Shown: piece after piece, positions 44,226 through 53,791 of the stretch
Layout of the letters: each line of letters begins with the position of its first letter
How positions within the stretch are numbered: the first letter of the stretch is position 1
NCBI RefSeq assembly: GCF_034424625.1
Contig: NZ_CP139976.1
Coordinates: 1,054,001 to 1,118,000 of the forward strand
Length of the DNA stretch: 64,000 nucleotides
DNA from: Janthinobacterium lividum
GTDB lineage: Bacteria > Pseudomonadota > Gammaproteobacteria > Burkholderiales > Burkholderiaceae_D
Direction: 5' to 3'
Translations under genes and position numbers: made by a program
The notes under the pieces: model-generated
Databases searched by the model: none
The model's input: only the letters and a program-made list of their open reading frames with translations
What the model was told of the DNA's origin: nothing

Positions 44226-45263
44226 ATGATCAAAGTTGGCATCGTCGGCGGCACTGGATACACGGGCGTGGAGTTGCTGCGCTTGCTCGCTACCCATCCA
44301 GATGTCGAGTTGACGGCGATTACCTCGCGCAAGGAAGATGGCTTGCCCGTTGCCGACATGTATCCTTCCCTGCGTGGTCACGTCAAGCTGGCGTTTTCCT
44401 CGCCGGACAAGGCGAATCTGGAACAGTGCGACGTGGTCTTCTTTGCCACCCCGCATGGCGTTGCCATGGCGCAAGCACCAGCCTTGCTGGCCGCCGGCGT
44501 GAAAGTCATCGACCTGGCTGCCGATTTCCGCCTGAAAGACCAGGCCAAGTTCGAGCAGTGGTACAAGATTCCCCATACGGCTCCCGAGCTGATCGAACAG
44601 GCCGTATATGGCTTGCCGGAACTGAACCGCGAAGACATCAAGCAAGCCAAGCTGATCGCCAACCCCGGTTGCTACCCGACCACCATGCAGCTGGGCTTTT
44701 ACCCGCTGCTCAAGGCGGGCCTGGTCAACGCGGGCGGCTTGATCGCCGACTGCAAGTCGGGCGTGTCGGGCGCCGGCCGCAAGGCGGAAATCGGCATCCT
44801 GTTTTCGGAAAGCAGCGACAGTTTCAAGGCCTACGGCGTGGCCGGCCACCGCCACCTGCCGGAAACGACGGCGCAATTGCAGCGTTTCACGGATGAGAAA
44901 GTGGCGCTGACCTTCACGCCGCACCTGGTGCCGATGATCCGCGGCATGCATTCGACCCTCTACGCGCAGCTGAACAAGGATGTCAGCAATGAAGAATTGC
45001 AAGCCTTGTTCGAAGCGCAATACAAGGATGAGCCTTTCGTCGACGTGATGCCGTTCGGTTCGCACCCGGAAACCCGCTCCACGCGCGGCTCGAACATGCT
45101 GCGCCTGGCCTTGCACCGCCCTGAAGGCGGCAATACCGTCATCGTGCTGGTGGTGCAGGACAATCTGGTCAAGGGCGCGTCGGGCCAGGCCGTGCAGTGC
45201 ATGAACTTGATGTTTGGCTTGAAAGAAACGGCCGGTTTGCAACACATCGCCCTGCTGCCGTAA
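44226..45263 (+). CDS. argC: N-acetyl-gamma-glutamyl-phosphate reductase
   Basis: The protein has 345 residues from ATG 44226 behind AAGGAAAG; an upstream in-frame ATG at 44190 is unlikely. It reduces N-acetylglutamyl phosphate to the semialdehyde in arginine synthesis. The NADP loop is [18 protein letters not shown]. The active-site cysteine lies in [16 protein letters not shown] conserved histidine segment is [10 protein letters not shown]-terminal [20 protein letters not shown] completes the family pattern. It sits between rpsI and a bactofilin gene, with terminators on both sides, so it is probably transcribed alone. Confidence 0.97.
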   Translation: MIKVGIVGGTGYTGVELLRLLATHPDVELTAITSRKEDGLPVADMYPSLRGHVKLAFSSPDKANLEQCDVVFFATPHGVAMAQAPALLAAGVKVIDLAADFRLKDQAKFEQWYKIPHTAPELIEQAVYGLPELNREDIKQAKLIANPGCYPTTMQLGFYPLLKAGLVNAGGLIADCKSGVSGAGRKAEIGILFSESSDSFKAYGVAGHRHLPETTAQLQRFTDEKVALTFTPHLVPMIRGMHSTLYAQLNKDVSNEELQALFEAQYKDEPFVDVMPFGSHPETRSTRGSNMLRLALHRPEGGNTVIVLVVQDNLVKGASGQAVQCMNLMFGLKETAGLQHIALLP

Positions 45264-45268
45264 TTATC

Positions 45269-45303
45269 GGCGCCGCTGCTTGCGCGGGTCCGGCGCCTTT
45301 TTG
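45269..45303 (+). terminator. Rho-independent terminator after argC
   Basis: GGCGCCG ... CGGCGCC stem with a 15-base loop, followed by TTTTT. Confidence 0.75.
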
Positions 45304-45353
45304 CCGGACCTGTGATAAATTGGACTGCCACGTACCCCGACAGGATGACGTTC

Positions 45354-45743
45354 ATGTTCGAGCGCAATGCGAAAAACCCCATCGACACCCTGATCGGCGC
45401 TTCCACGCGGATCGAGGGCGACCTGCTGTTTTGCGGCGGCTTGCGCATCGATGGCCATGTGCGCGGCAACGTCTCGGGCGAGCCGGGCGAGCCCACGTAT
45501 GTGGTGCTGGGCGAAGCGGGCCGCATCGATGGCGAAGTGCGCTGTTCGAGCCTGGTCGTCAGCGGCGAGATCAATGGCCCCGTGTATGTGTCGGAAATGC
45601 TTGAAATCCAGCCAAAAGCCCGCATTGTAGGAGAGGTCTATTACAAAGTGCTGGAAATGCACAGCGGCGCATTGGTGCAAGGCAAGCTGAGTCGCCACGA
45701 CAGCGCCGATCCCGTGCTGCACCTGGCCGTATCGGAAATGTGA
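45354..45743 (+). CDS. Bactofilin (polymer-forming cytoskeletal protein)
   Basis: The protein has 129 residues from ATG 45354 (preceded by AGGATGACG); ATG 45345 is possible. It forms a right-handed beta-helix built of short strand repeats: TRIEGDLLFCGGLRIDGHV, GEAGRIDGEVRCSSLVVSGE, then EINGPVYVSEMLEIQPKARI and VGEVYYKVLEMHSGALVQGK. This is the bactofilin core with short unstructured ends. Bactofilins self-assemble without nucleotides into filaments at the membrane. Their gene often precedes erpA in betaproteobacteria, as here, with 98 bases between. Confidence 0.93.
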   Translation: MFERNAKNPIDTLIGASTRIEGDLLFCGGLRIDGHVRGNVSGEPGEPTYVVLGEAGRIDGEVRCSSLVVSGEINGPVYVSEMLEIQPKARIVGEVYYKVLEMHSGALVQGKLSRHDSADPVLHLAVSEM

Positions 45744-45841
45744 GCAGGAACAACACCGTCCAGCCGCATCAGCGGCGGCCGCAGCGCGAGTTGCGCCAAC
45801 AGTCTATAATGACTTAATGTTTTCTAGTAGGAGTGCCTGAT

Positions 45842-46204
45842 ATGAATGCCGTCGCTGAAATGCAAGATGTGATCCCTTCCCCTATTATCTTTACCGATAG
45901 CGCCGCCGAAAAAGTCGCGCAGCTGATCGAAGAAGAAGGCAATCCCGACCTGAAATTGCGCGTGTTCGTGCAGGGTGGCGGCTGCTCCGGTTTCCAGTAT
46001 GGCTTCACCTTCGATGAAATCGTCAACGAAGATGACACCACCATGGTCAAGAACGGCGTCCAGCTGTTGATCGATTCCATGAGCTACCAGTACCTGGTCG
46101 GCGCGGAAATCGACTACAAGGATGACCTGGAAGGCGCGCAGTTCGTGATCAAAAACCCAACTGCGACGTCCACCTGCGGCTGCGGTTCGTCTTTCTCCGT
46201 TTAA
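45842..46204 (+). CDS. erpA: Iron-sulfur cluster insertion protein ErpA
   Basis: The protein has 120 residues from ATG 45842 with AGGAG eight bases upstream; a GTG at 45833 is less suited. ErpA is an A-type carrier that hands Fe-S clusters to target enzymes, for example in isoprenoid synthesis. The three ligand cysteines are in place: [13 protein letters not shown] and the C-terminal CGCGSSFSV. Length and the [12 protein letters not shown] segment are typical. A TATAAT lies at 45805-45810. Confidence 0.97.
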   Translation: MNAVAEMQDVIPSPIIFTDSAAEKVAQLIEEEGNPDLKLRVFVQGGGCSGFQYGFTFDEIVNEDDTTMVKNGVQLLIDSMSYQYLVGAEIDYKDDLEGAQFVIKNPTATSTCGCGSSFSV

Positions 46205-46227
46205 GCACTAAACTGGGCAAGCAAGAC

Positions 46228-46253
46228 AATAGCGGATCTTCGATCCGCTATTT
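46228..46253. terminator. Bidirectional terminator hairpin
   Basis: AATAGCGGATC-TTC-GATCCGCTATTT, 8-base perfect core stem with A/T flanks, between convergent erpA and anmK. Confidence 0.75.
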
Positions 46254-46269
46254 GTGTTTCTACGCCGGC

Positions 46270-47361
46270 TCAGCGCGGATACAGCGCCCCCAGTACGCGT
46301 AAGCCCTGCGCACCCGTCACGGCCGGCAAGTTGCCCGGCTTGCGCTGGTTAAAACGCCAGGCCAGCCAGGCAAAGGCCAGCGCCTCGACCTGGCTGGGCG
46401 CCACGCCCAATGCTGCCGTCGATGCCACCGCCATGCCCGGCAATTCACGGGCCAGCGCCGCCATCAGGCTGGCGTTCTGCGCGCCGCCGCCACACACATA
46501 CACGGTTTCCGCCCGTGCGCCGTCGCGCACGATGGCGTGCGCCAGGCTGGCGGCCGTCAGCTGGGTCAGGGTCGCCTGCACGTCGGCTGGCCTGGCTTGC
46601 GGATAGCTGGCCAGCTTGGCGCCCAGCCAGTCGGCATGGAACAGGTCGCGTCCCGTGCTTTTTGGTGCAGGCAAGTCAAAATAGGGATCGTTGAGCAATT
46701 CTGCCAGCAGGGCAGGGATGACCTGGCCCGTGGCAGCCCAGGCACCGTCGGCGTCGTAGGGCTGGCCCAGGTGCTGCAAGACCCAGCCATCCATCAATGC
46801 ATTGCCGGGACCCGTGTCGTAGCCCGTCACCGTGCCGTCCGCGTGCAGTACGCTGATATTGCCGATGCCGCCGATATTGGCCAGCACGCGCGTGTGGCCC
46901 GGCAGATTGAAGATGGCCTGGTGGAAGGCGGGCACCAGCGGCGCGCCCTGGCCGCCGGCCGCCACGTCGCGGCTGCGCAAGTCGGCGATGACGTCGATGC
47001 CCGTCAGTTCGGCCAGCAGGGCCGGGTTGTTCAGCTGACGCGTAAAGCCCAGCTCCGGGCGGTGGCGGATGGTCTGGCCATGCGCACCGATGGCAGCGAT
47101 GGCGTCCGGGACTATGCCCGCGTTGCTCAGAAGCATGGCGACGCAATCGGCGTAATGGCGCACGAGTCGGTTTGCCGCCAGCGCTTCGCGTTCGATTTCA
47201 TTCTGGCCCGCACTTTGCAGCGCCATCAGGTCGGCGCGCAGGCTGGCGGGAAAGGGAATGTACGCGTCGCCCAGGCTGCGCGTGCCCTCGTCGGAAAAGT
47301 CGACCAGCGCACCGTCGACGCCATCGAGACTGGTGCCTGACATTAAACCGATATACAGCAT
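46270..47361 (-). CDS. anmK: Anhydro-N-acetylmuramic acid kinase
   Basis: The protein has 363 residues from ATG 47361, behind AAGGAATA; the frame extends to 47448 without a good site. It phosphorylates and opens 1,6-anhydro-MurNAc from recycled peptidoglycan. The signature N-terminus is [21 protein letters not shown], then [26 protein letters not shown] and [15 protein letters not shown]. The C-terminal [13 protein letters not shown] is also conserved. It is downstream of an M23 peptidase gene on the same strand, a plausible peptidoglycan-turnover neighbourhood, but a terminator lies between them. Confidence 0.96.
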   Translation of the reverse strand: MLYIGLMSGTSLDGVDGALVDFSDEGTRSLGDAYIPFPASLRADLMALQSAGQNEIEREALAANRLVRHYADCVAMLLSNAGIVPDAIAAIGAHGQTIRHRPELGFTRQLNNPALLAELTGIDVIADLRSRDVAAGGQGAPLVPAFHQAIFNLPGHTRVLANIGGIGNISVLHADGTVTGYDTGPGNALMDGWVLQHLGQPYDADGAWAATGQVIPALLAELLNDPYFDLPAPKSTGRDLFHADWLGAKLASYPQARPADVQATLTQLTAASLAHAIVRDGARAETVYVCGGGAQNASLMAALARELPGMAVASTAALGVAPSQVEALAFAWLAWRFNQRKPGNLPAVTGAQGLRVLGALYPR

Positions 47362-47431
47362 GGGGTATTCCTTGAATGCGTCAGTGGTGAGGTGCATTGT
47401 GCCGCATTTGTGCCGGCCGCAGAAGCGCACG

Positions 47432-47478
47432 GGGAAAAACAAAGGCACCGGCCATTTGCATGGGCGGTGCCTTTCTTT
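47432..47478 (-). terminator. Rho-independent terminator of the M23 peptidase gene
   Basis: On the minus strand AAAGGCACCGCCCAT-GCAA-ATGGCCGGTGCCTTT forms a long stem followed by GTTTTT. Confidence 0.85.
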
Positions 47479-47503
47479 ATATGTTGCCCGAAGGCAGTGT
47501 TGC

Positions 47504-48871
47504 TTAGCGCGCAGCCAGTGCCGTGTCGTTCGGACGCAGCAGGGTGAAGCGGTGCATCATGTCGGCCGACACCATGCGGAAACGGCTCAGCTCGGCGGCC
47601 GTCAACGGCGCCTGGGCTTGTACGTTCAGCTTGCTTGGGTCCTGTGCCACGCCGCCGACGCGGAATTCATAGTGCAAATGGGCGCCCGTCGACCAGCCGG
47701 TGGTGCCGACATAGCCGATCACATCGCCCTGGCTGACTTTTTGACCTTTTTTCAGGCCCGAAGCGAAGCGGCTCATGTGTGCGTAGGCGGTGGAATAGTT
47801 GGCCCAGTGTTTCAGGACAACAACATTGCCATAGCCGTTTTGGCTGCCGACGGAATCGACCACGCCATCGCCCGAAGCGCGGATAGGGGTGCCGGTTGCT
47901 GCAGCGAAATCGATGCCCTTGTGCGCTTTCCAGTTGCCGGAAATCGGGTGCACGCGCATGGAGAAGCCGGACGAGATGCGGGAGAATTCGAGGGGGGATT
48001 TCAGGAAGGCTTTTTTGAGGGACTTGCCGTCGAAACTGTAGTAACCGCCGCCTTGCTTGCTGGCTGGGTCTTCGAACCAAACGGACTGGTAAGTCGTGCC
48101 GCGGTTGGTGAATTCACCGGCCAGGATGCGGCCCGCTCGGACAAATTCGCCATCTTGCCAGAATGTTTCGTAGACAACATTAAACGAGTCACCGCGTTTC
48201 AGGTCGGAGCGGAAGTCGATATTGGTGGAGAACATTTCCACGATTTGCGCGGAAATCGAGTCTGGCAGGCGGGTGCCGTCCAGGCTGGAGTCGGTGGCGG
48301 CGAACAGGGTGGAAGTAATCTTGCGCGCGTGCATTTCAACGCGGCGTTCCAGTTGGGCAGCTACTTCCGTGGCCACGAACTTGTCGCCCTTGCGGGTGAT
48401 CAGGATGTTCTTGACCGATTTGTCCGTGCCGTCGACGAGCGTGGCGCGCATCCAGTTGAGGTCGCCGTTTTCGGACGTTTGCGCTTGCACGCGCTTGCCC
48501 GATTTCAGCAACATCACGCCGCGCGCGATCTTGTCGGTTTTAATGAAATTGGCGGCCGCCGCATCATCCACGCCGAGACGGGTCAGCAGGGTGGCGAGGG
48601 TATCGCCAGCGCGGACTTTTTCTTCGTGGGTGAAATTCTGGTCTACCTGTTCCATCGCGGAAATTTGCGAGGCGAGATCAGGCATTTCCAGGTTCTGGGC
48701 GATGGACGTGACCGGCAAGTCGGATGCGTCGGGCGCCATGGGCGACACAGCGACCGCGCCGAAGGCGGCCACGGCGAGCAGCACTGCGGAGGCACCGATA
48801 ATGCGTGCCTTGCGTGTCGTCGTCAGCTGTGTGTACAAGCGTGAGCCTGTGATTTTATGTATAGGGTTCAT
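47504..48871 (-). CDS. M23-family peptidoglycan DD-metalloendopeptidase (MepM-like)
   Basis: The 455-residue protein has a cytoplasmic basic tip, one N-terminal membrane segment (about 23-45, [19 protein letters not shown]), then a LysM/OapA-like domain (about 80-150, [17 protein letters not shown]). The M23 zinc domain (about 300-420) holds [14 protein letters not shown] (first His and Asp ligands), a histidine in [12 protein letters not shown] and [10 protein letters not shown]. This is the E. coli MepM layout, an enzyme that cuts cross-links for envelope growth. It is divergent from tyrS across 154 bases. The catalytic residues are all present, so it should be active. Confidence 0.93.
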   Translation of the reverse strand: MNPIHKITGSRLYTQLTTTRKARIIGASAVLLAVAAFGAVAVSPMAPDASDLPVTSIAQNLEMPDLASQISAMEQVDQNFTHEEKVRAGDTLATLLTRLGVDDAAAANFIKTDKIARGVMLLKSGKRVQAQTSENGDLNWMRATLVDGTDKSVKNILITRKGDKFVATEVAAQLERRVEMHARKITSTLFAATDSSLDGTRLPDSISAQIVEMFSTNIDFRSDLKRGDSFNVVYETFWQDGEFVRAGRILAGEFTNRGTTYQSVWFEDPASKQGGGYYSFDGKSLKKAFLKSPLEFSRISSGFSMRVHPISGNWKAHKGIDFAAATGTPIRASGDGVVDSVGSQNGYGNVVVLKHWANYSTAYAHMSRFASGLKKGQKVSQGDVIGYVGTTGWSTGAHLHYEFRVGGVAQDPSKLNVQAQAPLTAAELSRFRMVSADMMHRFTLLRPNDTALAAR

Positions 48872-49025
48872 GCAATCAGTTAAAATTTGCCCTTGAACGT
48901 GACCTGAACTAATGCTCTTTGTTATTGTTATTTTGGTTCGTTTTCATACGGCAAGATTGATGGGATCGAGCATTATAGCAAACTCCGCAAACCTACTACC
49001 ATTTTGAGATCTACAGTCAAATTTT

Positions 49026-50291
49026 ATGGAAATCAACACCACCGCATCGCCTACAAAGGCTAACGCCGCTCAGACCGCGCTTCCGCTGTCGGACAGAGTA
49101 CAAGAAGCCCTCGCGATTACCAAGCGTGGCGTCGACGAACTCTTGATCGAAAGCGAATTTGCGCAAAAATTAGCCCGCTCCGAGAAAACCGGTGTTCCGC
49201 TGCGCATCAAACTGGGCCTGGACCCGACTGCACCCGACTTGCATCTGGGCCACACTGTCGTGCTGAACAAGATGCGCCAGCTGCAAAACCTCGGCCATCA
49301 AGTCATTTTCCTCATCGGCGACTTCACGTCCATGATCGGCGACCCTTCGGGCCGCAACGTCACGCGCCCGCCGTTGACCAAGGAACAGATCGAGATTAAC
49401 GCGATGACGTATTTCGCGCAAGCATCTTTGGTGCTGGATGCCAGCAAGACCGAAATCCGCTATAACTCCGAGTGGTGCGATCCGCTGGGCGCGCGCGGCA
49501 TCATCCAGCTCGCTTCCCACTACACGGTGGCGCGCATGATCGAGCGCGACGATTTCACCAAGCGCTTCCAGGGCGGCATTCCTATTTCCGTGCATGAATT
49601 CCTGTACCCGCTGATGCAGGGCTACGACTCGGTGGCCCTGAAGTCGGACCTGGAACTGGGCGGCACGGACCAGAAGTTCAACCTGCTGGTGGGCCGCGAA
49701 CTGCAAAAGCAGTACGGACAGGAGCAGCAGTGTATTTTGACCATGCCTCTGCTGGAAGGTTTGGACGGCGTGGAAAAAATGTCCAAGTCGAAGAATAACT
49801 ACATCGGCATCACGGAACCGGGCAACACCATGTTCGCCAAGCTGATGAGCATTTCCGACGTCATGATGTGGCGCTACTACGAGCTGCTGTCGTGGCGCTC
49901 GATCGCCGAACTGGCCCAGCTGAAGCGCGAAGTCGAGGAAGGCCGCAATCCGCGCGATGCCAAAGTTGCGTTGGCGCAAGAGATCGTTGCCCGCTTCCAC
50001 TCGCAGCAGGCGGCGGAAGAGGCGCTGGCCGACTTCGTCAACCGCTCGAAGGGCGGCATCCCCGACGATATCCCGGAAGTGACGCTGGCTGGCGCACCGC
50101 TGGGCATCCCGCAATTGCTGAAACAGGCAGGCCTGTGCCCATCGGCGTCGGAAGCCATGCGCAAGATCGACCAGGGCGGCGTGCGCATCGACGGCACCGT
50201 CATCAGCGACAAGGGCTTGCAAGTGGCGGCTGGCCAGTTCGTGTTGCAAGTTGGCAAGCGCAGTTTTGCGCGCGTCACCTTGACGGCATGA
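49026..50291 (+). CDS. tyrS: Tyrosyl-tRNA synthetase
   Basis: This 421-residue class I synthetase is of the TyrRS-2 (TyrZ-like) type. The HIGH motif is HLGH in [19 protein letters not shown], the KMSKS loop is [14 protein letters not shown], and a C-terminal S4 RNA-binding domain reads [19 protein letters not shown]. There is an unusual Ala/Thr-rich N-terminal extension of about 15 residues. The stop overlaps the dtd start by four bases (ATGA). This couples synthesis of TyrRS with the enzyme that removes wrongly attached D-tyrosine. Confidence 0.97.
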   Translation: MEINTTASPTKANAAQTALPLSDRVQEALAITKRGVDELLIESEFAQKLARSEKTGVPLRIKLGLDPTAPDLHLGHTVVLNKMRQLQNLGHQVIFLIGDFTSMIGDPSGRNVTRPPLTKEQIEINAMTYFAQASLVLDASKTEIRYNSEWCDPLGARGIIQLASHYTVARMIERDDFTKRFQGGIPISVHEFLYPLMQGYDSVALKSDLELGGTDQKFNLLVGRELQKQYGQEQQCILTMPLLEGLDGVEKMSKSKNNYIGITEPGNTMFAKLMSISDVMMWRYYELLSWRSIAELAQLKREVEEGRNPRDAKVALAQEIVARFHSQQAAEEALADFVNRSKGGIPDDIPEVTLAGAPLGIPQLLKQAGLCPSASEAMRKIDQGGVRIDGTVISDKGLQVAAGQFVLQVGKRSFARVTLTA

Positions 50292-50737
50292 TCGCGCTGC
50301 TGCAGCGCGTTACGCAGGCCAAGGTCGACGTGGCCGGCGCCACCATCGGCGCCATCGATGCCGGCCTGATGGTGCTCGTGTGCGCGGAGCGGGGCGATAC
50401 GGAGAAGGAAGCGGACGCCCTGCTTATAAAACTGCTGGGCTATCGCGTGTTTGCCGACGAGGCGGGCAAGATGAACCGCAGCGTGACGGACGTGGCCGGC
50501 GGCTTGCTGCTGGTACCGCAGTTTACGCTGGCGGCCGACACCAAGTCCGGCACGCGCCCGTCGTTTACGCCGGCGGCCGCGCCGCAGGACGGCTTGCGCC
50601 TGTTCACGCATTTCGTGGACCAGGCGCGCAGCCGTCACGCGACCGTGCAAACGGGACAGTTCGGCGCCGACATGCAGGTGTCGCTGACGAACGACGGGCC
50701 CGTCACCTTCTGGCTGCAAGTAAACGCAAAGCAATAA
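50288..50737 (+). CDS. dtd: D-aminoacyl-tRNA deacylase
   Basis: The protein has 149 residues and starts with ATG inside the tyrS stop. Dtd hydrolyses D-amino acids from tRNA. The family pattern is clear: [17 protein letters not shown], then [20 protein letters not shown] (the catalytic SQFTL region, here PQFTL) and the C-terminal [10 protein letters not shown] carrying the cross-subunit Gly-cisPro. The usual Ser of SQFTL is replaced by Pro in this reading, a minor variation. A YbhB-like gene follows 26 bases later. Confidence 0.95.
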   Translation: MIALLQRVTQAKVDVAGATIGAIDAGLMVLVCAERGDTEKEADALLIKLLGYRVFADEAGKMNRSVTDVAGGLLLVPQFTLAADTKSGTRPSFTPAAAPQDGLRLFTHFVDQARSRHATVQTGQFGADMQVSLTNDGPVTFWLQVNAKQ

Positions 50738-50763
50738 CTAAAAAATATAAAGAGGAGCAAGCG

Positions 50764-51408
50764 ATGAAATTGTGGAGCGAGACGTTTCGTGATGGCGGCC
50801 TGATGCCGGCCGACCATGCCTTTGCCGAGATCGATCCGGCCAGCCGCGTGCGCCTCGCCGGCAACCGCAATCCTCATCTGGCCTGGGACGAGGTGCCCAA
50901 CGGCACCGAGTCGCTGGCCCTGTTCTGCATCGACCCCGATGCGCCGCAAGACGCCAGCCTGGCCAACCGCGATGACCAATCGCTGCCGCTGACGGCGCCG
51001 CGCGGCGCCTTTTATCACTGGAGCTTGCTTGATATTCCCCTGGCCATGCGGGTTATTGCCGCTGGCGAGTTTTCCAGCGGCATCACGCCGCGCGGCAAGC
51101 CTGCCGCCAGCGGCGGTGCGTTGCCACTGCGCCAGGGCCTCAACGACTATACGGCCTGGTTTGCCGGCGATGCCGCCATGGCCGGGGACTATTACGGCTA
51201 TGATGGCCCGTGCCCGCCGTGGAATGACGAGCGCATCCACCATTATATTTTTCGCCTGTACGCGCTCGACGTGCCGCGCCTGGCGCTGCCCGAGCGTTTC
51301 ACGGGGCAGCAAGCCCATGCAGCCCTGTACGGCCACATCCTCGACGAAGCCCAGCTCGTCGTCGCCTATTCGCTTAACCCCGAATTGGCACTTACCCTGA
51401 AGAAATAA
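50764..51408 (+). CDS. YbhB/YbcL-type phosphatidylethanolamine-binding-like protein
   Basis: The protein has 214 residues from ATG 50764 behind AGGAGCAAGCG. It belongs to the bacterial PEBP (Raf-kinase-inhibitor-like) family. Conserved parts are NPHLAWDEVPNGTESLALFCID with DPDAPQ, FYHWSLLDIP, YYGYDGPCPPWNDERIHHYIF and LYALDV. Ligand-pocket Asp and His are present. No signal peptide, so it is cytoplasmic. The biochemical role of bacterial members is unknown. It lies between dtd and a histidine-phosphatase gene with 3 bases before the next start, so a tyrS-dtd-ybhB-phosphatase operon is likely. Confidence 0.92.
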   Translation: MKLWSETFRDGGLMPADHAFAEIDPASRVRLAGNRNPHLAWDEVPNGTESLALFCIDPDAPQDASLANRDDQSLPLTAPRGAFYHWSLLDIPLAMRVIAAGEFSSGITPRGKPAASGGALPLRQGLNDYTAWFAGDAAMAGDYYGYDGPCPPWNDERIHHYIFRLYALDVPRLALPERFTGQQAHAALYGHILDEAQLVVAYSLNPELALTLKK

Positions 51409-51411
51409 AGC

Positions 51412-52056
51412 ATGAGCACCACGATTTTACTGATACGCCATGGCGAGACGGCCTGGAATGCGGGCCGCCGCCTGCAGGGCCATATCGACATCGCCCTGAA
51501 CGAGGCGGGCCTGGCGCAAGCGGGGGCGCTGGGGCAGGCGCTGGCGGACGAACCGCTGGCCGCCATCATCGCCAGCGATCTGCAGCGCGCGCAGCAGACG
51601 GCGCAAGCCGTGGCCGACGTGAAAGATTTACCCGTGCAAACGGATTCCTTGCTGCGCGAGCGCTGCTATGGCGCCTTCGAAGGCTTGCTGTATGCGGACA
51701 TCGCCGCGCGCTATCCGCACGAATATGCACAGTGGCAATCGCGCCAGATCGATGCCGTGATGCCGTCGGGCGAGCGCCAGGCCGAAAGTTTCCGCCAGTT
51801 CTATGCGCGCGCGAACGGTGCCATCGCCCGCTGGGCCGGGAAATATGACGGCCAGACGATCGCCATCGTGGCCCACGGCGGCGTGCTCGAATGCGCCTAC
51901 CGCGAGGCGGTCGGCATGACGCTCGACAGTCCGCGCGACTTCCAGGTCAAAAATGCCAGCGTCAACCGCTTTTCTTACGCGGACGGCAAGCTGCATTTGG
52001 TGCATTGGGGAAATATCGAACATTTGAGCGCGCCCGCGATGGACGAGCTGGGCTAA
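51412..52056 (+). CDS. Histidine phosphatase superfamily protein (phosphoglycerate-mutase-like)
   Basis: This 214-residue protein opens STTILLIRHGETAWNAGRRL with the catalytic RHG histidine, then SDLQRAQQTAQAVAD, the acid residue in LRERCYGAFEGL and the second histidine in IAIVAHGGVLECAYRE. These are the four-residue pocket of the family. The substrate cannot be fixed from sequence: GpmB-, CobC- and broad sugar-phosphatase-type members look alike. The start follows the previous stop by 3 bases. The 161-base gap after it contains a dusB promoter. Confidence 0.92.
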   Translation: MSTTILLIRHGETAWNAGRRLQGHIDIALNEAGLAQAGALGQALADEPLAAIIASDLQRAQQTAQAVADVKDLPVQTDSLLRERCYGAFEGLLYADIAARYPHEYAQWQSRQIDAVMPSGERQAESFRQFYARANGAIARWAGKYDGQTIAIVAHGGVLECAYREAVGMTLDSPRDFQVKNASVNRFSYADGKLHLVHWGNIEHLSAPAMDELG

Positions 52057-52155
52057 GAGCCGGACGAACCGACGGACGGGCTCGCCGAGCCTCTGTTTTG
52101 CTGTGCTGCACAAGCGCGGCGCCCGCCCAAGCGCACTGAAGCAAAAAAATAGTGC

Positions 52156-52185
52156 TTATTAATTAGGCAGGGAATCGGTTAAAAT
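52156..52185 (+). promoter_or_regulatory. Predicted promoter of dusB-fis
   Basis: TTATTA (52156-52161) and TAAAAT (52180-52185) with 18 bases spacing, about 32 bases before the dusB GTG. Confidence 0.45.
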
Positions 52186-52217
52186 AGCAGGTTCCTCCGT
52201 CCATTCCAGGTTCTTCA

Positions 52218-53270
52218 GTGCAAATCGGCCCTCACATTCTGCGCAACAACGTTTTCGTCGCTCCCATGGCGGGTGTGACGGATCGGCCTTTCCGCCAGTT
52301 GTGCAAGCAGTTGGGTGCCGGCTACGCCGTGTCGGAAATGGCGGCGTCGAATCCGCGCCTGTGGGCGACGGAAAAAAGCTCGCGCCGCACGGACCACGAA
52401 GGCGAAATGGAGCCGAAGGCCGTGCAGATCGCCGGCGCCGATCCGCAAGACCTGGCCGACTGCGCCAAGTTCAATGTGGACCGGGGCGCGCAGATCATCG
52501 ACATCAACATGGGTTGCCCCGTCAAAAAAGTGTGCAACAGCTGGTGCGGTTCGGCCCTGTTGCAAGATGAAAGCCTCGTCGAAAAGATCTTGCACGCCGT
52601 CGTCAATGCCGTCGATGTGCCCGTCACCCTGAAATTCCGCACGGGCTGGAACCGTTCCAACAAGAATGCCCTGACCATCGCCCGCATCGCCGAGCAAGCC
52701 GGCATCCAGATGCTGACTTTGCACGGCCGCACGCGCGCCGATGGCTACAAGGGTGATGCCGAATATGAAACGATTGCCGCCGTGAAAGCATCGGTGGGTA
52801 TCCCCGTGGTGGCTAACGGCGACATTACCAGTCCTGAAAAGGCCCGCTTTGTGCTGGATCAAACGGGGGCCGATGCCGTCATGATCGGCCGCGCGGCGCA
52901 GGGCCGGCCGTGGATTTGCCGTGAAATCGACCATTTCCTGCGCACCGGCACCTTGCTGCCGGCGCCGTACGTGGATGAAGTGCGTACCCTGATGGACGAG
53001 CATTTACGCGCCCATTACGCATTTTACGGCGAATTCCTCGGCGTGCGCACGGCACGCAAGCACATCGGCTGGTATGTCAAGGATATGGAAGGCGGCGAAG
53101 CGTTCCGCCAGCAAATGAACTTGCTGGAATCGACGGACGCGCAATTGCTGGCCGTCGATCAATTTTTTGAGTCGCAATGGAAATTTGGCGAACGGTTACA
53201 ATACCGCCTCTCCGAATCCAGTGAAAGTGGCCTGATCGATGTGATCAAACCTGTGGCCACGGCAGCATGA
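52218..53270 (+). CDS. dusB: tRNA-dihydrouridine synthase B
   Basis: The protein has 350 residues with a GTG start (VQIGPHILRNNVFVAPMAGVT). Dus enzymes reduce uridines in tRNA using FMN. Catalytic cysteine lies in INMGCPVKKVCNSWCGSAL; FMN and substrate contacts are in VTLKFRTGWN, LTLHGRTRADGY, VVANGDI and MIGRAAQGRPWI. The C-terminal helical RNA domain is present. It precedes fis by 191 bases, the classic dusB-fis order in proteobacteria. Confidence 0.96.
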   Translation: MQIGPHILRNNVFVAPMAGVTDRPFRQLCKQLGAGYAVSEMAASNPRLWATEKSSRRTDHEGEMEPKAVQIAGADPQDLADCAKFNVDRGAQIIDINMGCPVKKVCNSWCGSALLQDESLVEKILHAVVNAVDVPVTLKFRTGWNRSNKNALTIARIAEQAGIQMLTLHGRTRADGYKGDAEYETIAAVKASVGIPVVANGDITSPEKARFVLDQTGADAVMIGRAAQGRPWICREIDHFLRTGTLLPAPYVDEVRTLMDEHLRAHYAFYGEFLGVRTARKHIGWYVKDMEGGEAFRQQMNLLESTDAQLLAVDQFFESQWKFGERLQYRLSESSESGLIDVIKPVATAA

Positions 53271-53461
53271 GCAGATAGCAAGGCAGTGATATAAGTTATA
53301 AGCAATAGTGACAAGCAAGAGTGATCAGCAGTACAAGGGCGAGCGCCTATACAGAGCGTCATGCAATATTAATTACAACACCGAGGCAAGAGGGCAGCAC
53401 GCGGACCGCATGGGCGGCGCGGCGCCGGATTGCCAGGTGTTCAGCCGGTTGAAGCATAAAA

Positions 53462-53695
53462 ATGAGCAAAGAAAGCATTCAGGAAGTCGTACAGAAAAGT
53501 CTAGAAGATTACTTCAATGACCTGGGCGAACAGCAAGCATCGAATATCTATGACATGGTCGTGCTGACCGTGGAAAAGCCCATCCTGGAAGTCGTGATGA
53601 CACGCGCCGATGGCAACCAGTCGCACGCCGCGCAGATGCTGGGCATCAACCGCAATACCCTGCGCAAGAAATTGCAGGAGCACGGTTTGCTGTAA
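53462..53695 (+). CDS. fis: Nucleoid-associated DNA-binding protein Fis
   Basis: The protein has 77 residues, the short betaproteobacterial form. The C-terminal helix-turn-helix reads GNQSHAAQMLGINRNTLRKK and is strongly conserved. The N-terminal part (MSKESIQEVVQKSLEDYF) is shorter than in E. coli Fis and lacks most of the beta-hairpin arms that activate Hin invertase. It bends DNA and controls stable RNA promoters. Translation begins after a weak ribosome site (GAAGCATAAAA). It is downstream of dusB with a gap long enough for its own promoter. Confidence 0.96.
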   Translation: MSKESIQEVVQKSLEDYFNDLGEQQASNIYDMVVLTVEKPILEVVMTRADGNQSHAAQMLGINRNTLRKKLQEHGLL

Positions 53696-53791
53696 TGCCG
53701 GCATGCAAGTGACGCCAAGATTTGAATCCGCCGCAGCCCGGCACCGGGCCTGCGCCATTCGCCAAGAACACTTAACCACCTAGCCACAGCC